64,000 nt of DNA from CAWCWN01 sp963799245 (GCA_963799245.1 CAWCWN010000001.1:1-64000); one strand, 5' to 3'. Counted from the first letter of the stretch, positions 1-10,080 are shown. Notes: generated by a model not told the origin, from the sequence alone. Program-made: numbers and translations.

Positions 1-1087
1 CATCCGACCATTGGCGCTGGGTCTCCATCCCCAAATGGTCACGCACCTCATGAAAGGTGACTTCGACCGTCCAGCGCAAGACAAACCACGCGACGATTTG
101 GACCGCCTGTGCCTGTTGATCGGTGCACAGCAAGGCCATTGGCTCGTAGATGCCTTCCTGGATCGCGTATGAGGACCCAACGGATCGGAACCGGTGGGAC
201 GGGAGATTGATACCACAGAGCCGTGCCAGTCGCGATCTCCACCTCGCGCGTTGTTCCCCCATACCAGGACACCGTGTGTTTCGTTCCACTGCGTCGTAGG
301 ATCTTTGAGGCGCGTAGCCAGCTTGGGTTGCGCTTGGCCTTTGAGCGCCTGTCGGCCTCGTTTGCCGGCTTCACGCGCTGGGGCCGGATCGTACAAACAG
401 GCATCCAGGCGCAAGCGCGTGATCACGCTCAGCAGGGCAAGCGGCTCACTTTCAGTAAGAAGTCCAGCACGGCATACGTCCCATCAGCGACCACGACCAG
501 GCTTCGACTCAGGCATCCAGCGAGACGACTTGCAGGATCATCTGCCAAGCCCAATCCGTGATGGTTTTGTGCCGGATCTTGCGCTGTTCATGATAGCGTT
601 CCGAGGGAGCCAACACGGTCAAAAAGGGCAAGGCCCACACGCGCTGTGCCCACGGGATGGGGGTCAGCAACATCAGCGAAATCCAGCGCAACCCATTGGT
701 TTTCACAAAAAACTCCTTGCTGGAACGAACGGGATCACGATAGACTCCTCGTGCCGCAATGGTGCGACCCCGGCGGCGCTCTATCGTTTCGTCGATCCCC
801 ATGATCAATGGCTCGTTTCCGGCAAAAAACAGGTGGACCAGCACCACCAGCAAGCGGCGACTGAGTTCTCGACTCGACCATTTGGCACGATTGAGCACCC
901 GATGGTAGTTCTGGAATTGCTTTTCGTCCGAGTATCCCATTACTCTCAAGATGGCGGCAACTGTTCGTTCTCCGGGAGCCAGGATCGCTCCGATCAAGAG
1001 CACCTTGGCCCATTCCCACACTCGTTCGCTAAAGACCCCCTCAAAATGGCGCAACACGTGTATAATCCTTTTAGGCAGAGTCTGCAT
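1..1087 (-). pseudogene. DDE transposase (IS701/IS4-like), frameshifted, cut by window edge
   Basis: The N-terminal 192 residues are open from 1087 to 509 and contain the first catalytic Asp in a GIDETIERRRG context. The reading then continues in other frames: SWYGGTTREVEI at about 240-290 and WFVLRWTVEVTFHEVRDHLG at about 30-100. The last is the family's C-terminal catalytic Glu region. At least one frameshift near 510 separates the parts, and the 3' end runs off the left edge. The exact IS family is uncertain because the terminal repeats are not visible. The long plus-strand reading frame over 194-1195 is its antisense shadow. Confidence 0.7.
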
Positions 1088-1332
1088 CTCTTCTTTTTCC
1101 TTGGTAAGAATTTTGAGAGAAGCTTACTCTGCCTTTCGTTTTTTGTCTATCGATTGGATAAAGTCTACCTCAGGCAGAAACGTTTTTCTTGTTAGTATGC
1201 CTCTTTTCTGGCCTATTGTCAAGGCAAAGAGATACGGGATTATTGAGAGAAATGCGCCCTTCAAGGCATTGAACTGCCACACATATTCGATATATCCGGC
1301 GTAATTTCCTTGACACTTGCGGCAAAATTGGC
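1088..1332. other. Spacer between transposase remnants
   Basis: About 245 bases between the start of the first transposase and the DUF5372-like gene. The upstream end of the first element should lie here, but I could not pair it with a second terminus. I see no gene. Confidence 0.4.
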
Positions 1333-1680
1333 TTAACACTCTGCCTCCTCCTTTCGCCCCTCTTCGATGCGCCCAACGAGGTGGGAAAGCTGCAGCAGAT
1401 CCGCCACGCGAAAGGCGGCGCGACCGGCTGCCAGGACCACATTCGGCTCAGGAGGAACAATGCTCGTCCAGGCTGCTGGCAGCGCCCGCACGTGCTCAGG
1501 GGTATCGTAAAAGGTGACACGATATTCTCCCCAATTGTGCCGGCAGGTGAGGATCTCAAACTGCTGGCCGTACAAGGGATGGAAGGGATGGGTGACCGTG
1601 AATATTCCTTCCGCTAGAGATGGAGACGGTGTAGTTGACGACTGAGTCCAATGCCTACGTCGAGCGTCTGCACCGCACAT
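1333..1680 (-). CDS. DUF5372-like IS-associated small protein
   Basis: A small protein with the segments FTVTHPFHPLYGQQFE, HNWGEYRVTF, PAAWTSIVPPEP and VLAAGRAAFRV. These are the pattern of the DUF5372 (Y4bD/Y4pK-like) proteins found with integrase-type insertion sequences; no function is known. The reading frame is open from 1680, but the first 25 or so residues overlap the divergently coded integrase fragment and do not look like the family. The true start is probably near 1605, shortly before FTVTHP. It is likely a passenger of the neighbouring IS remnant. Confidence 0.55.
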   Translation of the reverse strand: MCGADARRRHWTQSSTTPSPSLAEGIFTVTHPFHPLYGQQFEILTCRHNWGEYRVTFYDTPEHVRALPAAWTSIVPPEPNVVLAAGRAAFRVADLLQLSHLVGRIEEGRKEEAEC

Positions 1681-2195
1681 TGGGAGAGGAGTGCTTGCAG
1701 ATCCATCTCCCCCGCACGCTCTCTGAAGCGCGTGAGGTGACCGAAGACTTTCTGCACCATTACAACCACGAGCGGCCTCACCAAGGACGTGCCTGCGCGA
1801 ACCAGCCCCCGCGTGTCGCCTGCCCGACCTTCCCGGTTTTGCCCCAGGTGCCCGTGGTGGTCGATCCCGATGGCTGGCTCGTCCACGTGCACCAACGCGC
1901 CTTTGCGCGAACCGTGCAGACCAACGGGAGCGTGACCATCAATCACGAAGCCTACTACGTGAAGCGCGCTCTGGCAGGTCAACGGGTAGTCTGTTGTGTC
2001 AATGCGCCCGAGAAGGGCTTTGACATCTGGCAGGCCAGGGAACTCATCAAACAGGTCGCCATCAAAGGGCTCTACGGCAAGCAGTTGCCTTTCGAGGAGT
2101 ATGTGACGCTGATGAAGCAGGAGGCGCGCTCAGAATATCGACGCTATCTCCAGACTCATCCCGTGTACCTGCAAGGGCGTCTCTGGGCCTCATAA
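1635..2195 (+). pseudogene. Integrase-core (rve) transposase C-terminal fragment, IS481-like
   Basis: Begins at AYVERLHRTLGEECL, which contains the catalytic Glu of the DDE integrase core. It goes on to HHYNHERPHQGRACANQPP, the usual helix after the core, then a C-terminal Mu-type beta-barrel-like tail ending in LQGRLWAS. The helix-turn-helix and the two catalytic Asp are missing, so this is a 5'-truncated remnant. It is divergent from the DUF5372-like gene, and the two probably came from one element. Confidence 0.75.
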
Positions 2196-2472
2196 GCAGG
2201 TGAAGCCGTGAGAAGGAACGCGCGTCGTGAGAACATCATGAACCCGCAGATTCGTGATGAGAAGTCGGCTTGACTCGTTTGTGCCAGGAAAGAACACGGA
2301 AAAGCGTCAAACAGACAACACTGCATGAATAGAGAGGTAGCGAGTGTGTATTCATCATGTACACTCGGAAGAAACTGATCATCTCTGATACAGTTTCTGC
2401 ATAACATGCCCATACAAAGCTCATCAATAATAAAAGCGACTGCTTGCTGAGGGACGATGTCGCGTGAACCGC

Positions 2473-3190
2473 GGAGTGTTGATCTGGCTGAACCATACAC
2501 TGGCTGGCCATCGACCCCCTCACGAAGATCATTCCCGTCCTCCACCTTGGTCCCCGCACACAACATGCAGCACACAGGTTCATCCACTCCCTGCGGCACC
2601 TCTTGGTTCCTGGCTGCCTCCCACTTTTCACCAGTGATGGGTTAAACTTGTACTTCTATGCTCTGACGGCCCATTTCGGGCACTGGCTTGAGGTGGGTCG
2701 CCGAGGGCGGAACGTGCGCCAGTGGCAAGTGGCGACGGGCCTGATCTACGGCCAGGTGAAGAAAAGTTACCGGCGGCGCAAGCTGGTGCGAGTTACACCT
2801 GTAATGCGCCTTGGAACAAGCGAAGCTCTCAAGGCCGCCTTGCAAGGACTGGGTCTCTCTGGACGACTCAACACCGCTTTTATTGAACGGGTGAATTTGA
2901 CCGTCCGTCAGAGTGTGGCAGCGCTGGCACGTCGCACCTGGGCTACCTCCCAACAGGCCCCTCAGCTCCTGGCCCATTTGGAATGGTGGCGAGCCTACTA
3001 TCATTTTGTCCGTCCTCATGAATCGCTACGAGTGGCGCTCATGCAGCCACGAGAACGAGGTGGCAAGCTGGTAGCGCAACGCTACCGACAGCGTACTCCA
3101 GCCATGGCAGCGGGGAGAACCAACCGAAGGTGGACCGTGCGGGAAGTGCTCTGTTATTCTCTGCCGCCGGTGCCATGCTTCAAACTGTGA
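2473..3190 (+). pseudogene. IS1-like transposase C-terminal remnant (copy A)
   Basis: The frame reads VLIWL, a short disruption near 2490, then IDPLTKIIPVLHLGPRTQH and on without break through CLPLFTSDGLNLYFYALTAH to the natural stop after CFKL at 3190. The N-terminal zinc ribbon and helix-turn-helix, seen in the copy at 34.2-35.6 kb, are missing. The 3' terminal repeat follows at 3343-3376. The 17 bases before GCC-ATC-GAC at about 2492 repeat the preceding TGGCTG and break the frame. Confidence 0.65.
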
Positions 3191-3342
3191 GCGTGAATGA
3201 AGCGAGAAGACGCCCCGCGAAATGGCAGGAAGTGGCTTGGTGAAGGTGAAAGCAGGTTCGGGCGCGTGGACCGACAGGATGGAGTACACGATTGTACATT
3301 CGAATGAGGAAAAAAGCAGCCCGAAATGCCTTCGCCGGGGCT

Positions 3343-3376
3343 CGTCGAATTATCCACCATGTCCAATGGCAGTACC
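3343..3376 (+). repeat. 3' terminal repeat of the IS1-like element (copy A)
   Basis: GTCGAATTATCCACC followed by ATGTCCAATGGCAGTACC. The same terminus ends the full copy at 34188-35605 and stands alone at 22330-22405 and 39199-39275. It marks the right end of copy A. Confidence 0.75.
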
Positions 3377-3592
3377 CCCACGCCAGATGAGGTGCCCAGC
3401 CTGGACTCGCACCTCTCTCTGCCGCTCAGCGTGGCTCAGGTGCGCTTGCTCTTGCAAGTCGCTTTGCCCCAGCCCGTGCTGGATCTGCCTGCGGTGTTGA
3501 ATTTGATTGCCTATCAGCAACGCCACAAGCATGCCGCCTATCGGTCTCATCGCAAACGGCTTCTTGCCCAATTGCAGGGGCTGCGCTGGTAA
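3377..3592 (+). pseudogene. C-terminal tail of an IS701-like transposase
   Basis: The frame reads LPLSVAQVRLLLQVALPQP then a basic YQQRHKHAAYRSHRKR tail and stops at 3592. The intact IS701 element at 54.8-56.3 kb ends the same way (PLSIPEVRRLFWYLVG, then WRRSHQALAKLYHYKRR). This is therefore the last 70 or so residues of such a transposase, cut on its 5' side by the IS1-like element ending at 3376. Assignment is by pattern only. Confidence 0.5.
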
Positions 3593-3900
3593 AGTCTCGT
3601 TGTAATACTAGCGGAGAAGACTTGCTCTTCACGAACCACTTGTCCACGTGTGGCAAGCGCTGAAGCTGGCTTTCCAGCGCGTCCATCTCCCAGAAAAATG
3701 ATGGCCAGGCTGTTGCCATATGCCTGACTTTACCGGAAATCGCTCCACGTGGTAGACTAAAAGCTACCAGGCGCTGAGAAGGATGGCGGGGTGGAGGTAT
3801 GGAGGTTTCGCGTATCTTTGTCCGCAGCCTTGGAACAGGAGTGATCGAGGCAGTCGGCGCAGGCATTCCAATCATGGATGAAGCCAGAAAGGAGTCGCAT

Positions 3901-4557
3901 GTGGCAGATCAACCAGGAGCACCACATGAAGGGAGTGGGCTGAAAGTCATTGGGGCCGGTTTTGGACGAACAGGGACGTTCTCTCTGAAGATCGCCCTTG
4001 AAGAACTCGGCTTTGGTCCCTGTTACCATATGATAGAAGTCGTTGACAAACCAGGCGCGACGGAACAATGGGATGCCATTGCCAGGGGAGCGCCTGCCGA
4101 TTGGCAGAGGGTCTTTGCGCGGTATCAGGCGACGGTAGACTGGCCAGCTTGCACTTTTTACACAGAACTTATGCAAGCCTATCCAGCGGCAAAAGTGCTG
4201 CTCACCGTACGAGACCCCGAACAGTGGTACGAGAGTGCCTCTCGCACCATCTATCCGGTTACGCACCGTGACCCTCTTTCTCTGCATGCTCGCATGGTCA
4301 ACACACTCGTCTGGGAAGGGACGTTTGCTGGCCAATTCGAAGAGAAAGATTCTGCCATTGCTGTCTTTCTCCAGCATATTGAGTCAGTCAAGCAGCAGGT
4401 GCCACCGGAAAAGCTCCTGGTCTACGATGTGAAAGAAGGTTGGGAGCCCCTGTGCGCCTTTTTAGGGGTCGCAGCGTTCCCAGAGAAAGCGTTTCCTCAT
4501 CTCAACGACCGCGCCAACTTCCTGGGGAACGTAAGAACGCAGCGACATGAGGGGTAA
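3901..4557 (+). CDS. Sulfotransferase family protein
   Basis: PAPS-dependent sulfotransferase-like protein of about 218 residues. The P-loop-like phosphosulfate site LKVIGAGFGRTGTFSLK lies at about residues 15-30, VLLTVRDPEQWYESA (3'-phosphate binding) at about 100, and the C-terminal GWEPLCAFLG near 180, all typical of the Sulfotransfer_4 group. The frame is open from 3799, but the GTG at 3901 is the best start: AAAGGAG sits 6 bases upstream and the protein then begins just before the P-loop. It stands alone between IS remnants. The substrate cannot be predicted. Confidence 0.85.
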   Translation: MADQPGAPHEGSGLKVIGAGFGRTGTFSLKIALEELGFGPCYHMIEVVDKPGATEQWDAIARGAPADWQRVFARYQATVDWPACTFYTELMQAYPAAKVLLTVRDPEQWYESASRTIYPVTHRDPLSLHARMVNTLVWEGTFAGQFEEKDSAIAVFLQHIESVKQQVPPEKLLVYDVKEGWEPLCAFLGVAAFPEKAFPHLNDRANFLGNVRTQRHEG

Positions 4558-4845
4558 ATTGCAGCATCCCGATATCTTGTTCGGGAGATGATGGAGATAT
4601 GTTGGGCCTTGGAATGAGTCTGACAGAGGCCTGGGAAAGCAACTCAGCATCTCAACAAGCACCAGAGCGAATCCTTCTCACTTGTCCACTCCTTGTGAGT
4701 GACGAAAACGCTCTTGAAGAGGGTCCATCTGCTAGATTGGCAGGTGAATACTTTTTCTTTTGTCCCAACCTTTTCTTTCCTCTTGTAAAGAACAATGTGG
4801 GCGCAGGCTCGTTACCGAAAGACATCCTCTTGCTCTTGTCCTCCT
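4558..4845. other. Spacer between sulfotransferase and IS3-like copy 1
   Basis: No convincing gene. The 112-residue frame at 4599-4937 runs through the IS terminus and has no ribosome binding site. Confidence 0.5.
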
Positions 4846-6402
4846 TGTGCTGGCTACATCAGCTATCCGTCGAGAAAATTGAGAGTTCCCCTCTTCAATT
4901 CCCTGGTTTGTTGACGACTGATATGCACATGGAGTAGGGCTTGGGGGATGTTCTTGCCATCCCAGACAGGAACTCACTGACCAAGACTCAAATGTCTCTC
5001 TGGTTTGTTCCTTCCGTCAAGGAAAACGATAAGAAACTGCTTGCGCGCTCTCAACACACCGGCAAGAATGAATCTTGAGGTATTGTGCGTATGCCTCAGG
5101 CAGTCAGACCTTCATCTCTGAAAGAACTCAGGCACTACGGCGATACTCATGGTGTAAGCCGCCCAGGACCGGGAAGGAAAGGATCTTGCCACTTTCATGA
5201 TCAGGTGGCACAGACTCAGCTCTCTGCTCTGGAATCTGCTGCCTGATCCCTTGATGCGGCCGAGCCTGGTTGAAGTACTGAACATAGGCGTTGAGCACGC
5301 GGTGGAGCTGCTTCTCATGCAGGATGAGCAGGTGATCCAGGCACTCGCGACGCACACTCCCCAGAAAGCGTTCACAGATGGCATTCGCTCGCGGAGCGTA
5401 ATAAGGTGTTCTGAGAATCTCGATGTGACTTGTTTTCGCAATCCGCGCGAAGCTCAGCCCAAACTTGCGATCGTTATCCCGAATGAGATACTTCGGCCCC
5501 GCTCCATAGGCGGTGGCTTCCCGAAGCTGTTGTGCGGTCCAAGCGTCGGTGGGACAGCGTGGAAGAGTGTGGACGCCGACGTGGATCACTCTGCGCGAGT
5601 GCAGGTCGAGAATGAAGAAGGCAAACAGCGAGCCAAAGAAGAGATCCGTGACGGGAAGAAAGTCGCAGGCCCAGATTTGTTTGGCATGATTGTGCAAGAA
5701 GGTGGACCAGTTCTGTCCTCCTCGTCGCGGTGTGCGAGCAGGCCTCATGTACTTCTGAATGGTGCGTTTGCAGACGTGAATGCCCAGCTTGAGGAATTCG
5801 CCACGAATACGTTCGGCTCACAAGACGCCGATTCTCTACTGCCATTTTATTGATCAACGCCACGGTCTCTGCGGAGATCTTTGGTTTGGAAGTTGCTGCT
5901 CTGGATTTGTACTTCCAGAAGAGCCGATATCCCTGGCGATGCCAGCGCAGGAGCGTCTCTGGTTGGATAATGAAAAGCGCTTGCTTCCAGGTCCGAACTA
6001 TCCTGGCCAGAAACACCAGAAGCATGCGATCCGTTTTGGTATATGCAGGTCGTTTCACGTGTCGGCGGAGGACGATAAGTTGCTGGCGCAGGAGTGCGTT
6101 TTCTGCCACGAGTTCGGACTTGCTTCTGCTAAAGTCAGACAGCGTCCCCGCTATGAGAGCGGTGTTAGATGGTTTAGTCCAGTCTACGAAGCGGTGGTGG
6201 AGCGACTGAAAGCAGCTGCGTGTCAATCGCTTGATGAAGATGAGGATAGAAAACACAATAGACGCTTCCCTTTTGTAAAGATGAGCCGATAAATGCATAC
6301 TGATTCTACTCTCCATCTAGCTCATCGGCAAGGAGCAAGCAATCTGGTTAGATGTGCTCGAGAGGCTCTTTCGGCGGACGGATGTCACAAGTAGCCAGCA
6401 CA
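4846..6402 (-). mobile_element. IS3-like element, TGTGCTGGCTAC family, copy 1
   Basis: Left end TGTGCTGGCTACATCAGC at 4846. The right end, read inward, is TGTGCTGGCTACTTGTGAC ending at 6402, followed by ATCCGTC. Both ends begin TG and end CA, as in retroviral-integrase-type IS families. About 1,557 bp, one integrase gene on the minus strand, broken. The right end cuts the integrase gene at 6403-7064. No clear target duplication. Confidence 0.75.
5128..6316 (-). pseudogene. Integrase-core transposase of IS3-like copy 1, frameshifted
   Basis: The N-terminal part (6316 to about 5760) has SELVAENALLRQQLIVLRRH and FLARIVRTWKQALF. After a break the DDE core reads IWACDFLPVTDLFF, RDNDRKFGLSFA and NAICERFLGSVRREC, then the usual end LGGLHHEYRRSA. 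The intact copy at 44603-45721 shows the expected 372-residue order. Here the region around RLWGAERIRGELLKLG is scrambled by frameshifts near 5790-5840, so the gene is dead. Confidence 0.8.
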
Positions 6403-7064
6403 GCACGTTGGAAGGCCGCCAGGACCGTTTCCCGACTGCGATACAGGAGAGGAAGGCATTCAGTCCATCCCGTGGCTACATCTGTGAGCGTCAAGGTGTA
6501 CAGATAACCTCCCTCAACCTGTATGCCGCAATGAGCGACCAGATCCGCTTCCAGAAAGCCCGGCTGCGTCTCATTCCAGTCCCGGAAGGTGCGAATTGGG
6601 ATGTTGTTTTTCAGCAAGGTTCCCGCTCGCGTCGTAGACAGACCGCGCGGATGGCGCTTGCACTGGGAGCGCAGAATCCGTTCCGCCGTGGCTGCGCTCA
6701 TCTCGAGCAATTGGCTCCGATACTCCTGTGTGAGATGGAGATGCCCGTGCCGCTGCAATGCTTCGACCAGCGTGGGCAAGAAAGGGATCAGCCGCTTGGG
6801 GCAGATCTGGTTAGCCGCTGTCCAGGCCAGGATCAACGCGCGTCGAACCTCTGGTCCATAGTGGCAGTGACGTGGGCGCTGGATACGCGGCTTTGGTTCC
6901 ACTGCCTGATTGAAAAGCTGAATCGCATATTTGCGAGCATAGCCGGTGACGGCAACGACCGCATCGAGCATGCGGCTCTTCTGGAAGCGTGAGGCCGCTC
7001 GATATCGCGGCGCCATCTGCTCGATCACCTCATGTCGGGCTCGATACTTCACTGATGCTCTCAT
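6403..7064 (-). pseudogene. Integrase (ISNCY/IS21-like) N-terminal fragment
   Basis: About 220 residues from MRASVKYRARHEVIEQ, with a helix-turn-helix-like region (DAVVAVTGYARKYAIQ) and the first catalytic Asp in PGFLEADLVAHCG. The second Asp and the Glu are missing because the frame is cut at 6402 by the end of the IS3-like element; the last 18 codons down to 6348 are IS sequence. A truncated transposase. Confidence 0.75.
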
Positions 7065-7292
7065 GATTGTCCAACTTCGATCCTCCGCCGGGAGAATGGT
7101 GCGAGGATGACACGTCTGATGAGACAGCCAAAACCGACTTGCCTCACCAACAATCTAACCCATTTCACGCATGGGTCCCATCCGTTCGATTTTTGCTAGG
7201 GGAAACACATGAGGTACGGTGAGATCTTCCGACTGACCCAAAAAGCTTGCACGAGGGAATACTTTGGGTAAGATTTCTCGTGAAGCAATGCA
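7065..7292. other. Spacer with decayed 5' part of ISAs1 transposase
   Basis: No open frame. The upstream part of the ISAs1 transposase may lie here in decayed form. Confidence 0.3.
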
Positions 7293-7628
7293 GTGCAGCG
7301 CTGGGTGCGCCGCAAGGGGCATACCAGCCAGGACGTGAGCTACGGCATCACCAGTCTCTCTTCCAGGCAAGCAGATGCTCGCCAGATAGGAGAGCTGGTG
7401 AGGGCCCATTGGTCGATCGAAAATCGACTGCATTGGAGGCGCGATGTGACGCTGCAGGAAGATCGCTCGCAAGTCCGGACTCAGCATGTGCCTGCACTCC
7501 TCGCGCTGCTCAATTGTACGGTCTTGGCGCTTATGGATCTGCTGGGCGTTCGCAATGTAGCCGCTCAGATGCGCCGCTATGCTGCTCGTCCTGGGGAAGC
7601 CCTCCAACTCTTGGTGGGCGCGCTATGA
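7293..7628 (+). pseudogene. ISAs1-family transposase C-terminal fragment
   Basis: The frame contains YGITSL, LVRAHWSIENRLHWRRDVT, EDRSQVRTQH and a helical tail ending LQLLVGAL. This is the catalytic-Glu region and end of ISAs1 transposases. The N-terminal two thirds are absent. With the element at 7638-9413 removed, the sequence after the stop reads TTTCGAAATGCCCTG, which resembles an ISAs1 right terminus. So the later element landed in the ISAs1 end. Confidence 0.75.
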
Positions 7629-7630
7629 CT

Positions 7631-7637
7631 TTCGAAA
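7631..7637. repeat. Target-site duplication TTCGAAA (left copy)
   Basis: TTCGAAA at 7631-7637 is repeated exactly at 9414-9420, just outside the two ends of the element at 7638-9413. Confidence 0.85.
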
Positions 7638-7652
7638 CAGTGGGGGCAATAG

Positions 7653-8261
7653 TCAAGTACAGGTGACTTGCCTCCAGCGTGTTTCTAAGGAAGCGAGATA
7701 GGCCAGAGGCCGATGACGAAAGCGATACCGATTGAGTTGCTCTTGATGGCGATCCCGTGTCTGTTGCCGGACCTCTCGCCATGACTGTGGCGGCACATGC
7801 TGTAAGCGTTCGGACAACCGAACGGCTCCATTGGGTTGCTGATGCCACCATTCTTGATACGAGACACATCTGCCATAGCGAAGTAAATACCTGTTCCAGT
7901 TTTTGCGCCCGCTGATGCGGCGATAGTGCATTTTGATGGCTCGAATGGTTCGCTCCATGTCATTGTTGGTCCGAGGAAAGTCTGCACGATCGTAGCACTG
8001 AACCAGGCTAGGCCTCAAATGGCTTAGGACTTTCCACAGATGGCCTAAACGGAGCCGCTCGTCTTCCGTTCGTCCCTCTGCCTGCAAAAACGTCCCGAGT
8101 TGTGTCAGCCATTCATCAAGCCTTCGTCCGACTTCGGCATTACTGAGCTCTTCGGGAACAGTCGCCCAAGACCCATCCAAAATATGTTCCGCTTGGAAAA
8201 CCCACTCACGCATCTGGCGAACCTGCTCAAAGGCTTCATGTTTCTCTTGGTGCAAGCTCAC
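7653..8261 (-). CDS. MULE/ISL3-like transposase, downstream frame (copy 1)
   Basis: 202 residues carrying the last catalytic Glu in TNNDMERTIRAIKMHYRRISG. It is in a different frame from the upstream half, and a +1 shift at the A5G5 tract near 8310 joins them: PKKG then a KRLSRLQRIVSLHQEKHEAF-like segment. It may be made only as a fusion. An alternative start at MSLHQEKHEAF (8261) exists but has no good ribosome binding site. The homologous half of copy 2 starts the same way. Confidence 0.7.
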   Translation of the reverse strand: MSLHQEKHEAFEQVRQMREWVFQAEHILDGSWATVPEELSNAEVGRRLDEWLTQLGTFLQAEGRTEDERLRLGHLWKVLSHLRPSLVQCYDRADFPRTNNDMERTIRAIKMHYRRISGRKNWNRYLLRYGRCVSYQEWWHQQPNGAVRLSERLQHVPPQSWREVRQQTRDRHQEQLNRYRFRHRPLAYLASLETRWRQVTCT

Positions 8262-9330
8262 AATCCTCTGGAGTCGAGACAGTCGCTTCTGGCTGGTTGC
8301 GGTCAGGGTCCCCCTTTTTGGGCAGGCTTGCTAAACTACTCTGAATACCTTGCAAGCCTTCTTCCATGGCCAGTCCCCCATACCCGTAGGGGGGCAGACT
8401 CTCCAGATTCAATGTCCCCTCGACGGTGGCAGCATACTGCTCAAGCACCTGCAATTGAGCGGCTTCATGTGGCTCAGCCTGCTTGATGCGTCGATGGAGA
8501 TCCTGTCGATATTCATGTGTCTTCTGTTGCATCCGCATACGCAGGTCGGTTTTGATCCGATGGTCCAGCACATAGATCAACCGTCCCGCTTCGCGAATGG
8601 CATGAAACTGACAGATTTGATGGGGAATGTCGGGCCAGAGTTCAGCCACCGCTTGCAATTCCGTCGGTTGCGCATCACTAATGACCCCGACCACTGGTAC
8701 GTCAAGGGCGACGACTGGGGCCAAGACCTGAAGCACTCGCTCTTTGGTGCTTTCGGTTACATTGTCGGCTGTCAAGAGTCGTCCCGTCCAGACATCTCGT
8801 ACCAGATCAATTGTCTCATTCCCGTTATCTGGCTGAATACCATCAATAGAGAGCAACACTCCCCCGTTTTGACGTGCCTGCTTTTTCCACTCCTCATCCT
8901 GACTTACCTCCGTTCCTGCCCGCAACAAGGCGCTGTAGGCTTCAAAGAGAAACAGCATTTCCCGTCGGGAAATCGTTTGCTGTATGAGAGCGAGCCGATC
9001 GGTCAGGATTTGATGGATTTCATCGACCGTTTGATGTGCACTCAGCCGGAGTTGCCCCACCAGCAAAACCACATCGAGCCCAAAGGTAAAGCCAGGCAAG
9101 GCCAGGGCATCTGCCTGCGTGCTGCGATAGAGGCGCGCCTGTCCAGGGCATTGCCTGTTGGGGCAGCGATACGCGCAATGTACGATTCGCACGACTTCTG
9201 AGAGGGTGACCACCATGCGCTGAGAAACGGTTGCGGCTCTCCGCAAGCGACTTTGGCATTCCACACACTCAGTGATCTCTGGCCGATAGATCCGTTTGAT
9301 GACCTGAGGATAGATTTTCTTGGTACGCAT
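8236..9330 (-). CDS. MULE/ISL3-like transposase, upstream frame (copy 1)
   Basis: The N-terminus has Cys pairs (CVECQSRLRR and RCPNRQCPG), a zinc-finger-like DNA-binding region. The core has the first Asp in LLSIDGIQPDNGNETI, the second in VVGVISDAQPTELQAV and then HQICQFHAIREAG. The C-x2-H pattern after the second Asp is typical of MULE/ISL3-type transposases. The start at 9330 follows GAGAGGA. The last residues of this frame, past ASLPKKG at about 8310, are out of frame with the family; see the downstream half. Confidence 0.75.
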   Translation of the reverse strand: MRTKKIYPQVIKRIYRPEITECVECQSRLRRAATVSQRMVVTLSEVVRIVHCAYRCPNRQCPGQARLYRSTQADALALPGFTFGLDVVLLVGQLRLSAHQTVDEIHQILTDRLALIQQTISRREMLFLFEAYSALLRAGTEVSQDEEWKKQARQNGGVLLSIDGIQPDNGNETIDLVRDVWTGRLLTADNVTESTKERVLQVLAPVVALDVPVVGVISDAQPTELQAVAELWPDIPHQICQFHAIREAGRLIYVLDHRIKTDLRMRMQQKTHEYRQDLHRRIKQAEPHEAAQLQVLEQYAATVEGTLNLESLPPYGYGGLAMEEGLQGIQSSLASLPKKGDPDRNQPEATVSTPEDCELAPRET

Positions 9331-9447
9331 GTGCTTGTCCTCTCTCTTCTTGCTCCTCTTGATCCCTCCCTCATTTTAGCACACTGTCCCGTACTCGATT
9401 ATTGCCCCCACTGTTCGAAATGCCCTGGACATGCGAAAGTGTTCTTA

Positions 9448-9490
9448 CAAGGCCCGATTGAGCGGACGGATATGATAAGTAGCCAGCACA
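9448..9490 (-). repeat. Solo end of the TGTGCTGGCTAC IS3-like family
   Basis: CAAGGCCCGATT, then CGGATATGATAAGTAGCCAGCACA. The same CAAGGCCCGATT...CGGATCTTGCAAGTAGCCAGCACA is the right end of copy 3 at 49501-49542. Only the end is present. It abuts the truncated IS1 gene that follows, so it marks a deletion junction. Confidence 0.75.
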
Positions 9491-9491
9491 G

Positions 9492-9815
9492 GTGGCCTAT
9501 GCCGTGGGTGATCGGAACAAACGGACGTGCCAGCGGTTGTGGGAAGCCATTCCAGAGGAGTATCGGCAGGGCCATTGCTTCACCGACTTTTTGAAGGCCT
9601 ATGCTTCGGTCATCCCAATGGAGCAGCATACCGCCGTGGGAAAAGAGACAGGAGAAACTGCCCATGTGGAGCGTTGGAATAACACCTTGCGGCAGCGCCT
9701 CGCTCGTTTTGTGCGCATGGCTTTATCTTTTTCCAAGTCGGTGCTGATGCATGAGGCGTGTTTGCTCCTCTTCCTCCATCGTTACAATCGAGAGCGGGCC
9801 ATCCTGCTCAAGTGA
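9492..9815 (+). pseudogene. IS1-family InsB-like transposase C-terminal fragment
   Basis: Reads MAYAVGDRNKRTCQRLWEAI, YASVIPMEQHTAVGKETGE, HVERWNNTLRQRLARFVR and ends HRYNRERAILLK. This is the C-terminal catalytic part of IS1 transposases. The N-terminal zinc ribbon and first half are lost at the solo IS3-like end immediately upstream. Confidence 0.8.
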
Positions 9816-10080
9816 GCCACTACCCAAATTTGGGCCATGTAACATACTGTTCATTTATCCTGCTCTGACCAGGGGAGAGCAGAGGAGTAAGACCGTAACC
9901 AATGGGTATGCTACACTATAGTGGCACACGCAATGCGCGGCCCTGCTTCTCACTACACGTACAGAACAGCTCGTGCTTTCAGCAGAGACGACGCTTGCAC
10001 TGCTTGAAATGCTCTATCAGCATAGAGACGAGATGATAGAGGCTGCACATACGCTGTAAGACACAGGGAGTAGACAGGAC
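9816..10080. other. Intergenic
   Basis: Carries the downstream end of the IS1 fragment and the promoter region of the next gene. I see no gene. Confidence 0.5.

Larger units (their letters stand above)
7638..9413 (-). mobile_element. MULE/ISL3-like IS, 7-bp TSD family, copy 1
   Basis: Ends CAGTGGGGGCAATAGTC and, inward from the right, CAGTGGGGGCAATAATC, flanked by TTCGAAA duplications. 1,776 bp. It carries one transposase reading in two frames (8236-9330 and 7653-8261). Copy 2 at 29393-31187 has matching ends and also a 7-bp duplication, which defines the family. Confidence 0.85.

Noticed and set aside
194..1195. A 333-residue plus-strand open frame
   Set aside because: It is antisense to the DDE transposase remnant, has no start signal and no protein-family pattern.
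5197..6292. Long plus-strand frames over the first IS3-like copy
   Set aside because: Shadows of the integrase on the minus strand; the equivalent frames recur over the other copies.
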